A stretch of DNA of 64,000 nucleotides, from assembly GCA_022846075.1 (NCBI GenBank), contig AP025582.1, positions 248,001 through 312,000 on the forward strand, given 5' to 3'. A model generated the notes under the pieces. The model ran no database searches, was not told the DNA's origin, and was given only the letters and a program-made list of their open reading frames with translations. Made by a program: the position numbers and the translations under genes. The DNA comes from Oscillospiraceae bacterium (GTDB taxonomy: Bacteria; Bacillota; Clostridia; Oscillospirales; Oscillospiraceae). Shown piece after piece: positions 1 through 9,785 of this stretch. How positions within the stretch are numbered: position 1 is the stretch's first letter; each line of letters starts with the position of its first letter.

Positions 1-1513
<1,513 letters not shown>

Positions 1514-1544
1514 TGACGCCCCAACTTGGAAAGGCGGAAACCAC

Positions 1545-2234
1545 ATGAACGGATTGGAAAAAATTACACAGCGCATTGAGCAGGACGCCCAGGCCGAGGC
1601 CGGCCAGGTCCTTGCCGACGCCCGTGCCAGGGCGGACGCCATCGCCGCGGAGTGGGCCGAGAAGGCCCGGAAGGAGCGGGAGGACATCCTGGAGCGGGGG
1701 CGGAAGAACGCCGGGGAGCGCGCCGAGCGGCTGGCCAGCGTGGCCCAGCTGGAAGGGCGCAAGCAGATTTTGGCCGCCAAGCAGGAGATGATCGGCCAGG
1801 CCTTCGACCGGGCGCTGGAGGAGCTGCTGGCCCTCCCCGAGGAGGAGTACGCCGAGCTGCTGGCCGCCCTGTGCGCCAAGGCGGCCGTCACCGGCCGTGA
1901 GGCCGTCATCTTTTCCAAAAAGGACCGGCAGCGGGTGGGCAAGCAGGTGGTCACCAAGGCCAACGAGATCCTGGCCAAACAGGTGGCCCCCAAGCTCCCC
2001 GAGGAGCTGACCGGCTCCGCCGCCGGGGCCTTCCTGGATAAGGTGGTCACCGCCGGCTCCGCCCTGCTGGCGGGCACCGGGATGCTCACCCTGGCCGAGG
2101 AGACCCGGCCCATCCAGGGCGGCTTTATCCTGGCCGCCGACGGCGTGGAGGTCAACTGCGCTTTCGAGACCCTGGTCCGGCTGTCCCGTCCCGAGCTGGA
2201 GCGGCAGGTGGCCCAGATCCTCTTCGGGGAATGA
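1545..2234 (+). CDS. atpE: V-type ATP synthase subunit E (peripheral stalk)
   Basis: Peripheral stalk subunit of 229 aa that pairs with a coiled-coil partner to hold the A/B head against rotation. The first ~110 residues are a long Ala/Glu/Arg-rich helix typical of the family (for example ADARARADAIAAEWAEKARK). The C-terminal part is globular and ends in ELERQVAQILFGE. Family lengths are about 190-230 aa, so it is full length. It sits 31 bases after subunit K and 30 bases before subunit C. Identification rests on architecture plus operon position, since E subunits diverge strongly in sequence. Confidence 0.9.
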   Translation: MNGLEKITQRIEQDAQAEAGQVLADARARADAIAAEWAEKARKEREDILERGRKNAGERAERLASVAQLEGRKQILAAKQEMIGQAFDRALEELLALPEEEYAELLAALCAKAAVTGREAVIFSKKDRQRVGKQVVTKANEILAKQVAPKLPEELTGSAAGAFLDKVVTAGSALLAGTGMLTLAEETRPIQGGFILAADGVEVNCAFETLVRLSRPELERQVAQILFGE

Positions 2235-2264
2235 CCCCTCCCTGAGGAGGGAAAGGAGGAAGCC

Positions 2265-3254
2265 GTGAAAGACACCGATTATCTCTCCATCTCCGCCCGG
2301 GTGCGGGCCATGGAGAACCGCCTCCTGACCCGGGAGCGCCAGGAGCGGATGATAGAGGCCCGCACCGATGACGAGGCCTTGAAGATCCTCGCCGAGTGCG
2401 GCTACGAGGAGCCGGAGGACCTCTCGGTCCCGGCCCTGAACCGGGTGCTGGCCAAGGCCCGGGAAGAGCTGTTCCAAGACCTGAAGGGGGCGGTCCCAGA
2501 CCCGGCCCTGGTGGAGGTCTTTCAGATCAAGTACGACTACCACAACGCCAAGGTGCTCCTGAAGGCCGAGGCGGTGGGGGAGGAGGCGGACCGGCTGCTC
2601 ATGGAGGGCGGACGCTATGCCCCCAAGACTCTGGCCGAGAATTTCCGCCGGGGAGACCTGCGGGACTATTCCGACCCCTTCCGTGGGGCGGTGGAACAGG
2701 CCGGGGCGGCCCTGTCCGACGGGGGGGACCCCCAGGAGGCCGACCTCATCCTGGACCGGGCCTGCTATGGCGAGATGGCCGCCGCGGCCAAGGCCAGCGG
2801 CAGCGCCTTCCTTCAGGGCTACGTGAAGCTGGCCGTGGACGCGGTGAACCTGCGGGTGGCCGTGCGGTGCCAGCGGATGGGGGCCGGGGCGGAGCTGCTG
2901 GCCAAGAGCCTTCTGCCCGGCGGAAATGTTTCGCCCCAGGCGGTGGCCGCCGCCAAGGGGGGAGAGCTGGCCCAGCGGTTCCGGTCCACCCCCCTGGAGA
3001 GGGCCGCCGAGGTGGGGGCCGAGCTGGCCTCCCCTGAGGCGGGGAGCCTGACCGCCTTCGAGAAGCTCTGTGACGACGCCCTGACCGCCTATCTGGCCCA
3101 GGCCCGGCGGACCTCCTTCGGGGAACAGCCGGTGGTGGGCTACCTGTGTGCCAGGGAGGCGGAGGCCACGGCCATCCGCACCATCCTGGCCGGACGGATG
3201 GCGGGACTGAGCGCCGACGCCATTCGGGAAAGGCTGCGTGACACCTATGTCTGA
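2265..3254 (+). CDS. atpC: V-type ATP synthase subunit C (central stalk socket)
   Basis: Subunit C/d caps the rotor ring and couples it to the D-F central shaft. The 329 aa start at a GTG preceded by GGAAAGGAGGAAGCC. The protein is helical and opens with YLSISARVRAMENRLL; family-typical stretches include VFQIKYDYHNAKVLLKAE and a C-terminal YLCAREAEATAIRTILAGR. Length fits the family (about 320-350 aa). Its last codons overlap the start of subunit F by 8 bases, which suggests translational coupling. Confidence 0.93.
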   Translation: MKDTDYLSISARVRAMENRLLTRERQERMIEARTDDEALKILAECGYEEPEDLSVPALNRVLAKAREELFQDLKGAVPDPALVEVFQIKYDYHNAKVLLKAEAVGEEADRLLMEGGRYAPKTLAENFRRGDLRDYSDPFRGAVEQAGAALSDGGDPQEADLILDRACYGEMAAAAKASGSAFLQGYVKLAVDAVNLRVAVRCQRMGAGAELLAKSLLPGGNVSPQAVAAAKGGELAQRFRSTPLERAAEVGAELASPEAGSLTAFEKLCDDALTAYLAQARRTSFGEQPVVGYLCAREAEATAIRTILAGRMAGLSADAIRERLRDTYV

Positions 3255-3561
3255 GTATAAGATCGCCGCGGTGGGGGACCGGGACAGCGTGCTGGGCTTC
3301 AAGGCCCTGGGGCTGGACGTGTTTCCCGCCGGGGACGCCGAGGAGGCCAAGTCCCTCCTCCACCGTCTGGCAAAAGAAAATTACGCCATCGTCTACCTCA
3401 CGGAGGGCTTTGCCCAGCACATGGGGGCTGAGATCGCCCGGTATAAGGATTCCCTCACCCCCGCCGTTATCCTCATCCCCGGCCGGGAGGGGAGCCTGGG
3501 CATCGGCATGGCCAACGTAAAGACCGCCGTGGAGCGGGCCGTGGGCGCGGATATTTTGTAA
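3247..3561 (+). CDS. atpF: V-type ATP synthase subunit F (central stalk)
   Basis: Small central-shaft subunit of 104 aa with the Rossmann-like F fold: KIAAVGDRDSVLGFKALGLDVF at the start, a middle IVYLTEGFAQ strand, and a closing basic/acidic helix. The ATG at 3247 is preferred to the in-frame GTG nine bases earlier because it overlaps the stop of subunit C in the usual coupled fashion and gives the canonical MSEYKIAAVGD N-terminus. Normally A follows closely, but here about 375 bases with a gene-like remnant and a palindromic repeat lie between F and A. Confidence 0.93.
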   Translation: MSEYKIAAVGDRDSVLGFKALGLDVFPAGDAEEAKSLLHRLAKENYAIVYLTEGFAQHMGAEIARYKDSLTPAVILIPGREGSLGIGMANVKTAVERAVGADIL

Positions 3562-3563
3562 GG

Positions 3564-3725
3564 GTCCGCCGTTCCTTCCACCGAGCGGGGAAGGAGACCC
3601 AGCCCTATCTGAGCCATGACGAGAAGAAGGCCCTGCGGCAGGCGGAGAAGGCCGAGCAGGCCGCCAAGGGCTACGCCCCCGACACGTTTTGGGAGCGGCT
3701 GAAGCGGAAATTGCTCCGGCCATAG
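3564..3725 (+). pseudogene. possible coding remnant between V-ATPase subunits F and A
   Basis: This frame is open for 53 codons and ends in a TAG just before the repeat. The translation looks protein-like and hydrophilic, with a charged helix (SHDEKKALRQAEKAEQAAKG) and an end WERLKRKLLRP. No ATG, GTG or TTG was found in this frame near a ribosome site; upstream the frame merely runs through subunit F. It may be the 3' end of a small gene whose start was lost, perhaps when the adjacent repeat inserted, or a chance open frame in GC-rich DNA. No function is assigned. Confidence 0.3.
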
Positions 3726-3726
3726 A

Positions 3727-3853
3727 CTTCCCCTGGGGGAAGCTGCCTGCGAAGCAGACTGATGAGGGGAGCTCTGCCCCAAGCACAGGCGCGACAAAGA
3801 AGTACCATTCCCCTCATCCGCCCCCGCGGGGGCACCTTCCCCCGGAGGGAAGG
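3727..3853. repeat. nested-palindrome element, copy A
   Basis: One of eight copies of an interspersed element. The plan is a terminal hairpin (CTTCCCC/GGGGAAG), a second small hairpin, the box GATGAGGGGA, a variable core, then the same parts inverted: a TCCCCTCATC box, a hairpin and a terminal hairpin. Here the second hairpins differ between the arms (CTGCGAAGCAG left, CGCCCCCGCGGGGGC-like right). It lies within the V-ATPase operon between subunits F and A. It has no coding capacity and no transposase. Confidence 0.85.
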
Positions 3854-3937
3854 CAGGGAAAGCGCCCCGGTGAAACCGGTCGGGTCCGCCGGGGCGAGGA
3901 TACACGGCGTACTCCGACGAGAAAGAAGGTTGAAAAC

Positions 3938-5710
3938 TTGAGCGGTAAAGTAGTCAAGGTCTCCGGCCCGCTGGTGGTGGCCACCGGCCTGGCCGACGCC
4001 AATATGGCCGACGTGGTCCGGGTGGGCCCCCAACACCTGATCGGCGAGATCCTCACCATGAACGGCGATTCCGCCTCCATCCAGGTCTACGAGGAGACCT
4101 CCGGCCTGGGCCCCGGCGCCGAGGTGGTCACCACCGGCGCCCCCCTGTCCGTGGAGCTGGGCCCCGGCCTGATCGAGAACATCTACGACGGCATCCAGCG
4201 GCCCCTGGAGGAGATCATGAAGCTGGCCGGGTCCAACATCACCCGCGGCATCCAGCTGCCCGGCCTGAGCCGGGAGAAGAAGTGGGAATTCACCCCCGCC
4301 GTCCAGGCCGGGGATAAGGTCACCGGCGGCGACGTCATCGGCACCGTGCCCGAGACGGTCTCCGTCCTCCACAAGATCATGGTGCCCCCCCGCCTGAGCG
4401 GCACCATCCTCTCCATCCAGGCCGGAGCGTATACCGTCACCGAGCCCGTGGGTGTCCTGGTGGACGACAACGGGGAGCGCCACGAGCTGAAGCTGATGCA
4501 GACCTGGCCCGTGCGTGTGGGCCGGCCCTATTCCCACAAGTATCCCCCCAAGACCCCTCTGCTGTCCGGCCAGCGGATCGTGGACGCCATGTTCCCCGTG
4601 GCCAAGGGCGGCACCGCCGCCATCCCCGGCCCCTTCGGCTCGGGCAAGACCGTCATGCAGCACCAGCTGGCCAAGTGGTCCGACGTGGACATCGTGGTCT
4701 ACATCGGCTGCGGCGAGCGGGGCAACGAGATGACCGACGTGCTGCGGGAGTTCCCCGAGCTGGTGGACCCCCGCAACGGCGAGCCGCTGATGAAGCGCAC
4801 CGTCCTCATCGCCAACACCTCCGATATGCCCGTGGCCGCCCGTGAGGCGTCCATCTATACCGGCATCACCATCGCCGAGTATTTCCGGGACATGGGCTAC
4901 GACGTGGCCGTCATCGCCGACTCCACCTCCCGCTGGGCCGAGGCTTTGCGTGAGATGTCCGGGCGGCTGGAGGAGATGCCCGGCGAGGAGGGCTACCCCG
5001 CCTACCTCTCCTCCCGCCTGTCTCAGTTCTACGAGCGGGCCGGCGTGGTGGAGTGCATCGGCTCCGACGAGCGCCGGGGCTCCCTCACCGCCGTGGGGGC
5101 CGTGTCCCCTCCGGGCGGCGACCTCTCCGAGCCCGTCAGCCAGGCCACCATGCGCATCGTCAAGGTGTTCTGGGCCCTGGACGCCTCCCTGGCCTACCGC
5201 CGCCACTTCCCCGCCATCAACTGGCTCAACTCCTACTCCCTCTACCTGGACTCCCTGAAGCCCTGGTATGATGAGAACCTGGGCCCCCAGTTCATGGCCG
5301 ACCGGGACAAGGCCATGGCCATCCTCCAGGAGGAGGCCAGCCTCAACGAGATCGTCCAGCTGGTGGGCAAGGACTCCCTGTCCCCCAATGACCAGCTCAC
5401 CCTGGAGACCGCCAAGATGCTGCGGGAGGACTTCCTCCAGCAGAACGGCTTCATGGAGGTGGACTGGTACTCCAGCTACGAGCGCCAGGACAAGATGCTG
5501 GGGATGATCCTGGACTACGACAAGCTCTGCCGGGAGGCCATCGCCAAGGGCGCCCGCACCGCCGACCTCTTTGAGATCCCCTTCCGGGAGAAGATGGGCC
5601 GGGCCAAGAGCGTCCCCGACGACACCTTCCCCGCCGTCTACGCCGACATGGCCCGTGAGATGGAACAGGAGATCGACGCCGCGGTGGCGAAGGGAGGCGA
5701 GGACGCATGA
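3938..5710 (+). CDS. atpA: V-type ATP synthase catalytic subunit A
   Basis: Catalytic nucleotide-binding subunit of the V1 head, 590 aa, the usual length. The P-loop GPFGSGKTV is near residue 230, followed by [13 protein letters not shown] and the [22 protein letters not shown] stretch typical of A subunits. The start is a TTG giving [15 protein letters not shown], with GAAGG about 8 bases upstream. The frame is open further upstream, but that extension translates the palindromic repeat and is not believed. The stop overlaps the ATG of subunit B by 4 bases. TTG may lower initiation, which matters because A and B must be made in equal amounts. Confidence 0.96.
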   Translation: MSGKVVKVSGPLVVATGLADANMADVVRVGPQHLIGEILTMNGDSASIQVYEETSGLGPGAEVVTTGAPLSVELGPGLIENIYDGIQRPLEEIMKLAGSNITRGIQLPGLSREKKWEFTPAVQAGDKVTGGDVIGTVPETVSVLHKIMVPPRLSGTILSIQAGAYTVTEPVGVLVDDNGERHELKLMQTWPVRVGRPYSHKYPPKTPLLSGQRIVDAMFPVAKGGTAAIPGPFGSGKTVMQHQLAKWSDVDIVVYIGCGERGNEMTDVLREFPELVDPRNGEPLMKRTVLIANTSDMPVAAREASIYTGITIAEYFRDMGYDVAVIADSTSRWAEALREMSGRLEEMPGEEGYPAYLSSRLSQFYERAGVVECIGSDERRGSLTAVGAVSPPGGDLSEPVSQATMRIVKVFWALDASLAYRRHFPAINWLNSYSLYLDSLKPWYDENLGPQFMADRDKAMAILQEEASLNEIVQLVGKDSLSPNDQLTLETAKMLREDFLQQNGFMEVDWYSSYERQDKMLGMILDYDKLCREAIAKGARTADLFEIPFREKMGRAKSVPDDTFPAVYADMAREMEQEIDAAVAKGGEDA

Positions 5711-7089
5711 TTCGGGAATATAAGACAATTCAAGAGGTCAACGGCCCCCTGATGATGGTGAAGCGGGTCCAGGGCGTCACCTACGACGAGCTGGGCGAGA
5801 TCGAGCTGCCCAACGGCGACATCCGCCACTGCAAGGTGCTGGAGGTCAACGGCGACAACGCCGTGGTCCAGCTCTTCGAGGCCAGCGCCGGCATCAACCT
5901 GCGGGACTCCAAGGTCCGCTTCCTGGGCCATCCCCTCCGGCTTGGGGTGTCCTCCGAGATGCTGGGCCGTGTCTTCAACGGCATGGGCCAGCCCATCGAC
6001 GGCGGCCCCGACATCCTGCCCGACGAGTACCGGGATATCAACGGCCTGCCCATGAACCCCGCCGCCCGGGACTACCCCAACGAGTTCATTCAGACCGGCA
6101 TCTCCGCCATCGACGGGCTGAACACCCTGGTCCGCGGCCAAAAGCTGCCCATCTTCTCCGGCTCCGGCCTGCCCCACGCCGCCCTGGCGGCCCAGATCGC
6201 CCGGCAGGCCAAGGTGCTGGGGGAGGACTCCGCCAACTTCGCCGTGGTCTTTGCCGCCATCGGCATCACCTTCGAGGAGTCCAACTACTTTGTGGAGGAG
6301 TTCAAGCGCACGGGGGCCATCGACCGGACGGTGCTGTTCACCAACTTGGCCAACGATCCCGCCGTGGAGCGCATCGCCACCCCCCGTATGGCCCTGACGG
6401 CGGCGGAGTACCTGGCCTTTGAGAAGAACATGCACGTGCTGGTCATCCTCACCGACATCACCAACTACGCCGAGGCCCTCCGGGAGATTTCGGCGGCCAA
6501 GAAGGAGGTCCCCGGCCGCCGGGGCTACCCCGGCTACCTCTACACCGACCTGGCCACCATGTACGAGCGGGCGGGCCGCCAGCTGGGCAAGCCGGGCTCC
6601 ATCACCATGATCCCCATCCTGACCATGCCCGAGGACGACAAGACCCACCCCATCCCCGACCTGACCGGGTATATCACCGAGGGCCAGATCATCCTGAGCC
6701 GGGAGCTCTTCCGCAAGGGCGTCAACCCGCCCATCGACGTGCTGCCCTCCCTGTCCCGTCTGAAGGACAAGGGCATCGGCGAGGGAAAGACCCGGGCCGA
6801 CCACTCCGGGGTCATGAACCAGCTCTTCGCCGCCTACTCCACCGGCAAGGAGAACAAGGAGCTCATGTCCATCTTGGGCGAGGCGGCCCTCAGCCCCACC
6901 GATCTTCTGTACGCCAAATTCGCCGACGAGTTTGAGCAGCGCTACGTCTCCCAGGGGCCCGATGAGAACCGGTCCATCCTGGAGACCATGGATCTGGGCT
7001 GGGACCTTTTGTCCATTCTGCCCACCGCCGAGCTGAAACGGATCAAGCCTGAGTTCATCGAGCAGTACCTCCCGAAAAAGGAGGGGTAA
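5707..7089 (+). CDS. atpB: V-type ATP synthase subunit B
   Basis: Non-catalytic, regulatory nucleotide-site subunit that alternates with A in the hexameric head. The 460 aa match the family length. It begins [24 protein letters not shown] and holds [20 protein letters not shown], the degenerate P-loop region of B subunits without the catalytic lysine pattern. [18 protein letters not shown]-type motifs follow (here [17 protein letters not shown]). Its ATG overlaps the stop of A in an ATGA, and subunit D follows after 3 bases. Confidence 0.96.
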   Translation: MIREYKTIQEVNGPLMMVKRVQGVTYDELGEIELPNGDIRHCKVLEVNGDNAVVQLFEASAGINLRDSKVRFLGHPLRLGVSSEMLGRVFNGMGQPIDGGPDILPDEYRDINGLPMNPAARDYPNEFIQTGISAIDGLNTLVRGQKLPIFSGSGLPHAALAAQIARQAKVLGEDSANFAVVFAAIGITFEESNYFVEEFKRTGAIDRTVLFTNLANDPAVERIATPRMALTAAEYLAFEKNMHVLVILTDITNYAEALREISAAKKEVPGRRGYPGYLYTDLATMYERAGRQLGKPGSITMIPILTMPEDDKTHPIPDLTGYITEGQIILSRELFRKGVNPPIDVLPSLSRLKDKGIGEGKTRADHSGVMNQLFAAYSTGKENKELMSILGEAALSPTDLLYAKFADEFEQRYVSQGPDENRSILETMDLGWDLLSILPTAELKRIKPEFIEQYLPKKEG

Positions 7090-7092
7090 ACC

Positions 7093-7806
7093 GTGCCTGC
7101 GATCAACGTAAATCCCACCCGTATGGAGCTCACCCGCCTGAAAGGCCGCCTGCGGACCGCCACCCGGGGCCACAAGCTGCTCAAAGACAAGCGGGATGAG
7201 CTGATGAAGCAGTTCATGGACGTGGTGCGGGAGAACCGGGAGCTGCGCAAAAAGGTGGAGGAGGGCCTTATCCGGGCCAACGCCGCCTTTACCGTGGCCT
7301 CGGCCGTCATGTCCCCCGAGATGCTGGAGCAGGCCCTCCTGTATCCCAAGCAGTCGGTCTCCCTGGACATGACCTTTCAGAACATCATGTCGGTGGACGT
7401 CCCCGTCTATCACTTCCGGACCAAGAGCGACGACCCCAGCCAGGTCTATCCCTACGGCTTCGCCGCCACCTCCGGGGAGCTGGACGACGCCGTGGGCGTC
7501 TTTGGCCAGGTCTTTCAGGATATGCTCAAGCTGGCCCAGGCGGAAAAGACCGCCCAGCTGTTGGCCCAGGAGATCGAAAAGACCAGACGGCGGGTCAACG
7601 CCCTGGAATATGTGAAGATCCCCCAGATGCAGGAGGCTATCAAGTATATCACCATGAAGCTGGACGAGAACGAGCGGGCCTCCACCATCCGGCTGATGAA
7701 GGTCAAGGATATGCTCCTCCAGGAGGCCATCGAGGAGCGCCAGGAGGCCGATGTGAAGGCCGTGGAGGCCTTCGGCGGGCACCTGGACGATCCCCAGGAC
7801 GTCTAA
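7093..7806 (+). CDS. atpD: V-type ATP synthase subunit D (central shaft)
   Basis: Central rotor shaft, 237 aa, predicted as two long helices forming an antiparallel coiled coil. The N-terminal signature NPTRMELTRLKGRLRTATRG is typical of subunit D and the C-terminal helix includes RRRVNALEYVKIPQM. A GTG start is used, with GGAGGGG ending about 4 bases upstream inside the end of subunit B. It is the last gene of the operon and is followed by a strong bidirectional terminator. Confidence 0.95.
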   Translation: MPAINVNPTRMELTRLKGRLRTATRGHKLLKDKRDELMKQFMDVVRENRELRKKVEEGLIRANAAFTVASAVMSPEMLEQALLYPKQSVSLDMTFQNIMSVDVPVYHFRTKSDDPSQVYPYGFAATSGELDDAVGVFGQVFQDMLKLAQAEKTAQLLAQEIEKTRRRVNALEYVKIPQMQEAIKYITMKLDENERASTIRLMKVKDMLLQEAIEERQEADVKAVEAFGGHLDDPQDV

Positions 7807-7816
7807 TTGAGAAAGT

Positions 7817-7860
7817 AAAAACAGGCCGTATTTTCATCAAATGAAAATACGGCCTGTTTT
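7817..7860. terminator. bidirectional intrinsic terminator after V-ATPase operon
   Basis: Perfect 20-bp stem with a CAA loop (AAAACAGGCCGTATTTTCAT and its inverse), with A-tract and T-tract on either side. It serves the V-ATPase operon on one strand and the convergent ferritin-like gene on the other. Confidence 0.9.
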
Positions 7861-7862
7861 GC

Positions 7863-8462
7863 TTACATCTGCTCGATCCAGCCCCAGAGCTGTTGGGCGT
7901 AGCTTCGGTTTTCCGCCGCCAAAACCTGATAGAGGTCTGCCAGGCACATATCCGTGGTAGTGCCGGCGGCGGAGAGGAGGTCGGCGGCCAGCCGCTGCTC
8001 GGCCTGAAAGCGGTCCCGGAGAGCCAGGGGGAAGGGCATGGGCCGGGGCATGGGGGTTGGGGGGACGGTGTAGGTCTGGCCGGAGATAAGGAAATAGGCG
8101 GCCGCCAGACGCTTGGCCTGCCGCTTCTTTTCCGCGGCCAGGGTGGAGAGGAGTTTGTTGCCGCTGACCCGGCGGGCCAGGGTGCGGTAGAGCCGGTTGG
8201 CCTCCGCGGTCTGGCGGAGAAAGACCTCAAGTCGGGGCAGGTCGGCCGCGCTGGCCTCCCCCAGGCAGACGGTCGGGGCGGGAGTGGGCTCCCGCCGGGG
8301 CTGGGGGGCGGGGACCGCCGGAAGGGCGGACACCGGCGGGGCAGACGGAAGGGTGAAGGGACAGTCGGGCCGGTCCTCCGGCATCACCCGCCGCCACACC
8401 CGCTCAAAGGCGGCCCGGTCCAGCTCTTGCTGGGGCCCGCCGGGACACTGGGCTTGATCCAT
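7863..8462 (-). CDS. ferritin-like domain protein, function unknown
   Basis: A 199-aa protein. The start giving MDQAQCPGGPQQ is chosen because AGGAGG lies just upstream; an open extension exists but lacks a ribosome site. The middle is Pro-rich (residues about 40-80). The C-terminal ~110 residues look like a four-helix, ferritin-like bundle: LEVFLRQTAEANRLYRTLARR, then LAAEKKRQAKRLAAAYFLISG, then a last helix LADLYQVLAAENRSYAQQLWG. The E...E/H spacing is consistent with rubrerythrin-like proteins, but metal ligands are not clear. It is convergent with the V-ATPase operon. Role unknown. Confidence 0.75.
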   Translation of the reverse strand: MDQAQCPGGPQQELDRAAFERVWRRVMPEDRPDCPFTLPSAPPVSALPAVPAPQPRREPTPAPTVCLGEASAADLPRLEVFLRQTAEANRLYRTLARRVSGNKLLSTLAAEKKRQAKRLAAAYFLISGQTYTVPPTPMPRPMPFPLALRDRFQAEQRLAADLLSAAGTTTDMCLADLYQVLAAENRSYAQQLWGWIEQM

Positions 8463-8542
8463 GGGGATTCCTCCTTTTTGCTCATGTTCCCCCCATTCTA
8501 TGCGGGAAGAAAGAATTTGGCCCTGAAAAGCGGGAAAAGGGC

Positions 8543-8571
8543 TTGACAACCCTGCCGGATTTGGGTATACT
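8543..8571 (+). promoter_or_regulatory. promoter of tRNA-Val
   Basis: TTGACA, a 17-base spacer, then TATACT, ending 14 bases before the mature tRNA. Near-consensus sigma-70/sigma-A type. Confidence 0.9.
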
Positions 8572-8585
8572 AATACTCGCCGTTT

Positions 8586-8662
8586 GGACGATTAGCTCAG
8601 CTGGTATGAGCATCCGCTTGACGTGCGGGAGGTCACAGGTTCAAGTCCTGTATCGTCCACCA
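8586..8662 (+). tRNA. tRNA-Val (GAC)
   Basis: A 77-nt cloverleaf. The acceptor stem GGACGAT pairs with ATCGTCC, the anticodon loop TTGACGT gives GAC (valine), the T arm holds GGTTCAAGTCC, and CCA is encoded. It is a single-gene unit with its own promoter and terminator. Confidence 0.97.
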
Positions 8663-8666
8663 GAAG

Positions 8667-8722
8667 AAAAGGCAAACGGGTGCTTGGCTTCATGGAAGCT
8701 GAGCACCCGTTTGCCTTTTTTT
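8667..8722 (+). terminator. terminator of tRNA-Val
   Basis: Long hairpin with AAAAGGCAAACGGGTGCT in the 5' arm and the inverse in the 3' arm, followed by a run of seven T. Confidence 0.9.
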
Positions 8723-8892
8723 GGTATAGGGATCGAGCATTTCATTTATCACAATCAACATTTCTATCTGTCGTCTACGGCCTGGTTAAATAGTTTCAGG
8801 TGTGTCGATAAACGCACCAAAAGATCTTAACACAGGATTACCATGATACATATGTGATATAATTGGGTCGCATCAAACAAGAGGTGGAGCCT

Positions 8893-9606
8893 ATGTACCG
8901 CATTGCTGTGTGTGATGATGAGCCTCTGATGGCGGAGGAAAATGTGAATATGGCCCGTCGTATCCTGAACGGCAGGGGGATGGACCCGGAGCGGGATTAT
9001 CAGATTGACGCCTACCTGTCCCCGGATCCTTTGATGGAGAAGCTGACCGCTCAGCCAAACGCCTACGACCTGCTGCTGTTGGATATCGAGCTCTCAGGTG
9101 AAAGCGGTGTGGAACTGGCGGCCTTTCTGCGGGAGAAACGGTTTGAGGCGTCCATCATCTACGTTACCGGACACGCCGGCTTTGCGCTGGACAGCTTTCC
9201 TACCCGTCCTCTGGACTATCTGCTCAAACCGGTGAACGAGGAGCGGCTGGCCGCCGCTCTGGACTGGGATATCCGGAAAAAAAGCCGGGTGCCCGAACGG
9301 CCCATGCTCCGAAGCGGGACCCGCGCCATTCTCCTGTCCAGCATCCATTATCTGGAGATCCACGGCCGCAGGACCCTGGCTCATTTGGACCGGGGAGACG
9401 AGATCCTCCCCGAGCCACTTTCCAAGCTGGAGCGCTCCCTCCTGGACAGGGGGTTCCGGCACAGCCATTTCAGCTATTTGGTCAACCTGGAGCATGTGGA
9501 ACAGATCCGGCGCACGGAAGTCCTTATGGATTCCGGGGAAAGGCTCCCCGTCAGCCGGAGCTGTTATCAAGAACTGATGAACAGCTACATCGATCAGATG
9601 AAATAA
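8893..9606 (+). CDS. LytTR-family response regulator (AgrA/LytR type)
   Basis: A 237-aa two-domain regulator. The receiver domain (residues 1-120) has the acidic pair Asp8/Asp9, the phosphate-accepting Asp64 in LLLLDIELSGESG, Thr92 and Lys112 in LLKP. The C-terminal LytTR DNA-binding domain (about 145-237) shows IHYLEIHGRRTLAH and FSYLVNLEHVEQI. The start giving MYRIAVCDDE is preferred over an upstream GTG-type extension because GAGGTGG lies just before it. A TATAAT at 8858 suggests a local promoter, with no clear -35. The likely partner kinase is the convergent gene at 9786-11558. Confidence 0.93.
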   Translation: MYRIAVCDDEPLMAEENVNMARRILNGRGMDPERDYQIDAYLSPDPLMEKLTAQPNAYDLLLLDIELSGESGVELAAFLREKRFEASIIYVTGHAGFALDSFPTRPLDYLLKPVNEERLAAALDWDIRKKSRVPERPMLRSGTRAILLSSIHYLEIHGRRTLAHLDRGDEILPEPLSKLERSLLDRGFRHSHFSYLVNLEHVEQIRRTEVLMDSGERLPVSRSCYQELMNSYIDQMK

Positions 9607-9637
9607 ATCATCTGCCTGTGGCGGGTATTCGAATAAC

Positions 9638-9682
9638 AAACAACGAGGCCGGAGCCCCTTTGGGGCTCCGGCCTCGTTGTTT
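9638..9682. terminator. bidirectional terminator between regulator and kinase
   Basis: Perfect 21-bp stem with a TTT loop, flanked by AAA on the left and TTT on the right. It ends the response regulator transcript; on the other strand it could end the kinase transcript. Confidence 0.88.
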
Positions 9683-9785
9683 TATGCCTTGCCTGCCTGG
9701 GTTCTGTCCCTTGCCGGGCTGTCACAGCGCCCGGATCCAAAGACGGCTCAAACAAGCCTCCCTCTGGAAGCCGACGGCCGTTTTT

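Noticed and set aside
3689-3937. An 83-residue N-terminal extension of V-ATPase subunit A
   Set aside because: It would translate palindrome copy A; the TTG at 3938 has a ribosome site and gives the family's normal N-terminus and length.
8543-8830. Open frame across tRNA-Val
   Set aside because: It reads through the promoter, tRNA and terminator; the same applies to 22481-22669 across tRNA-Gly.
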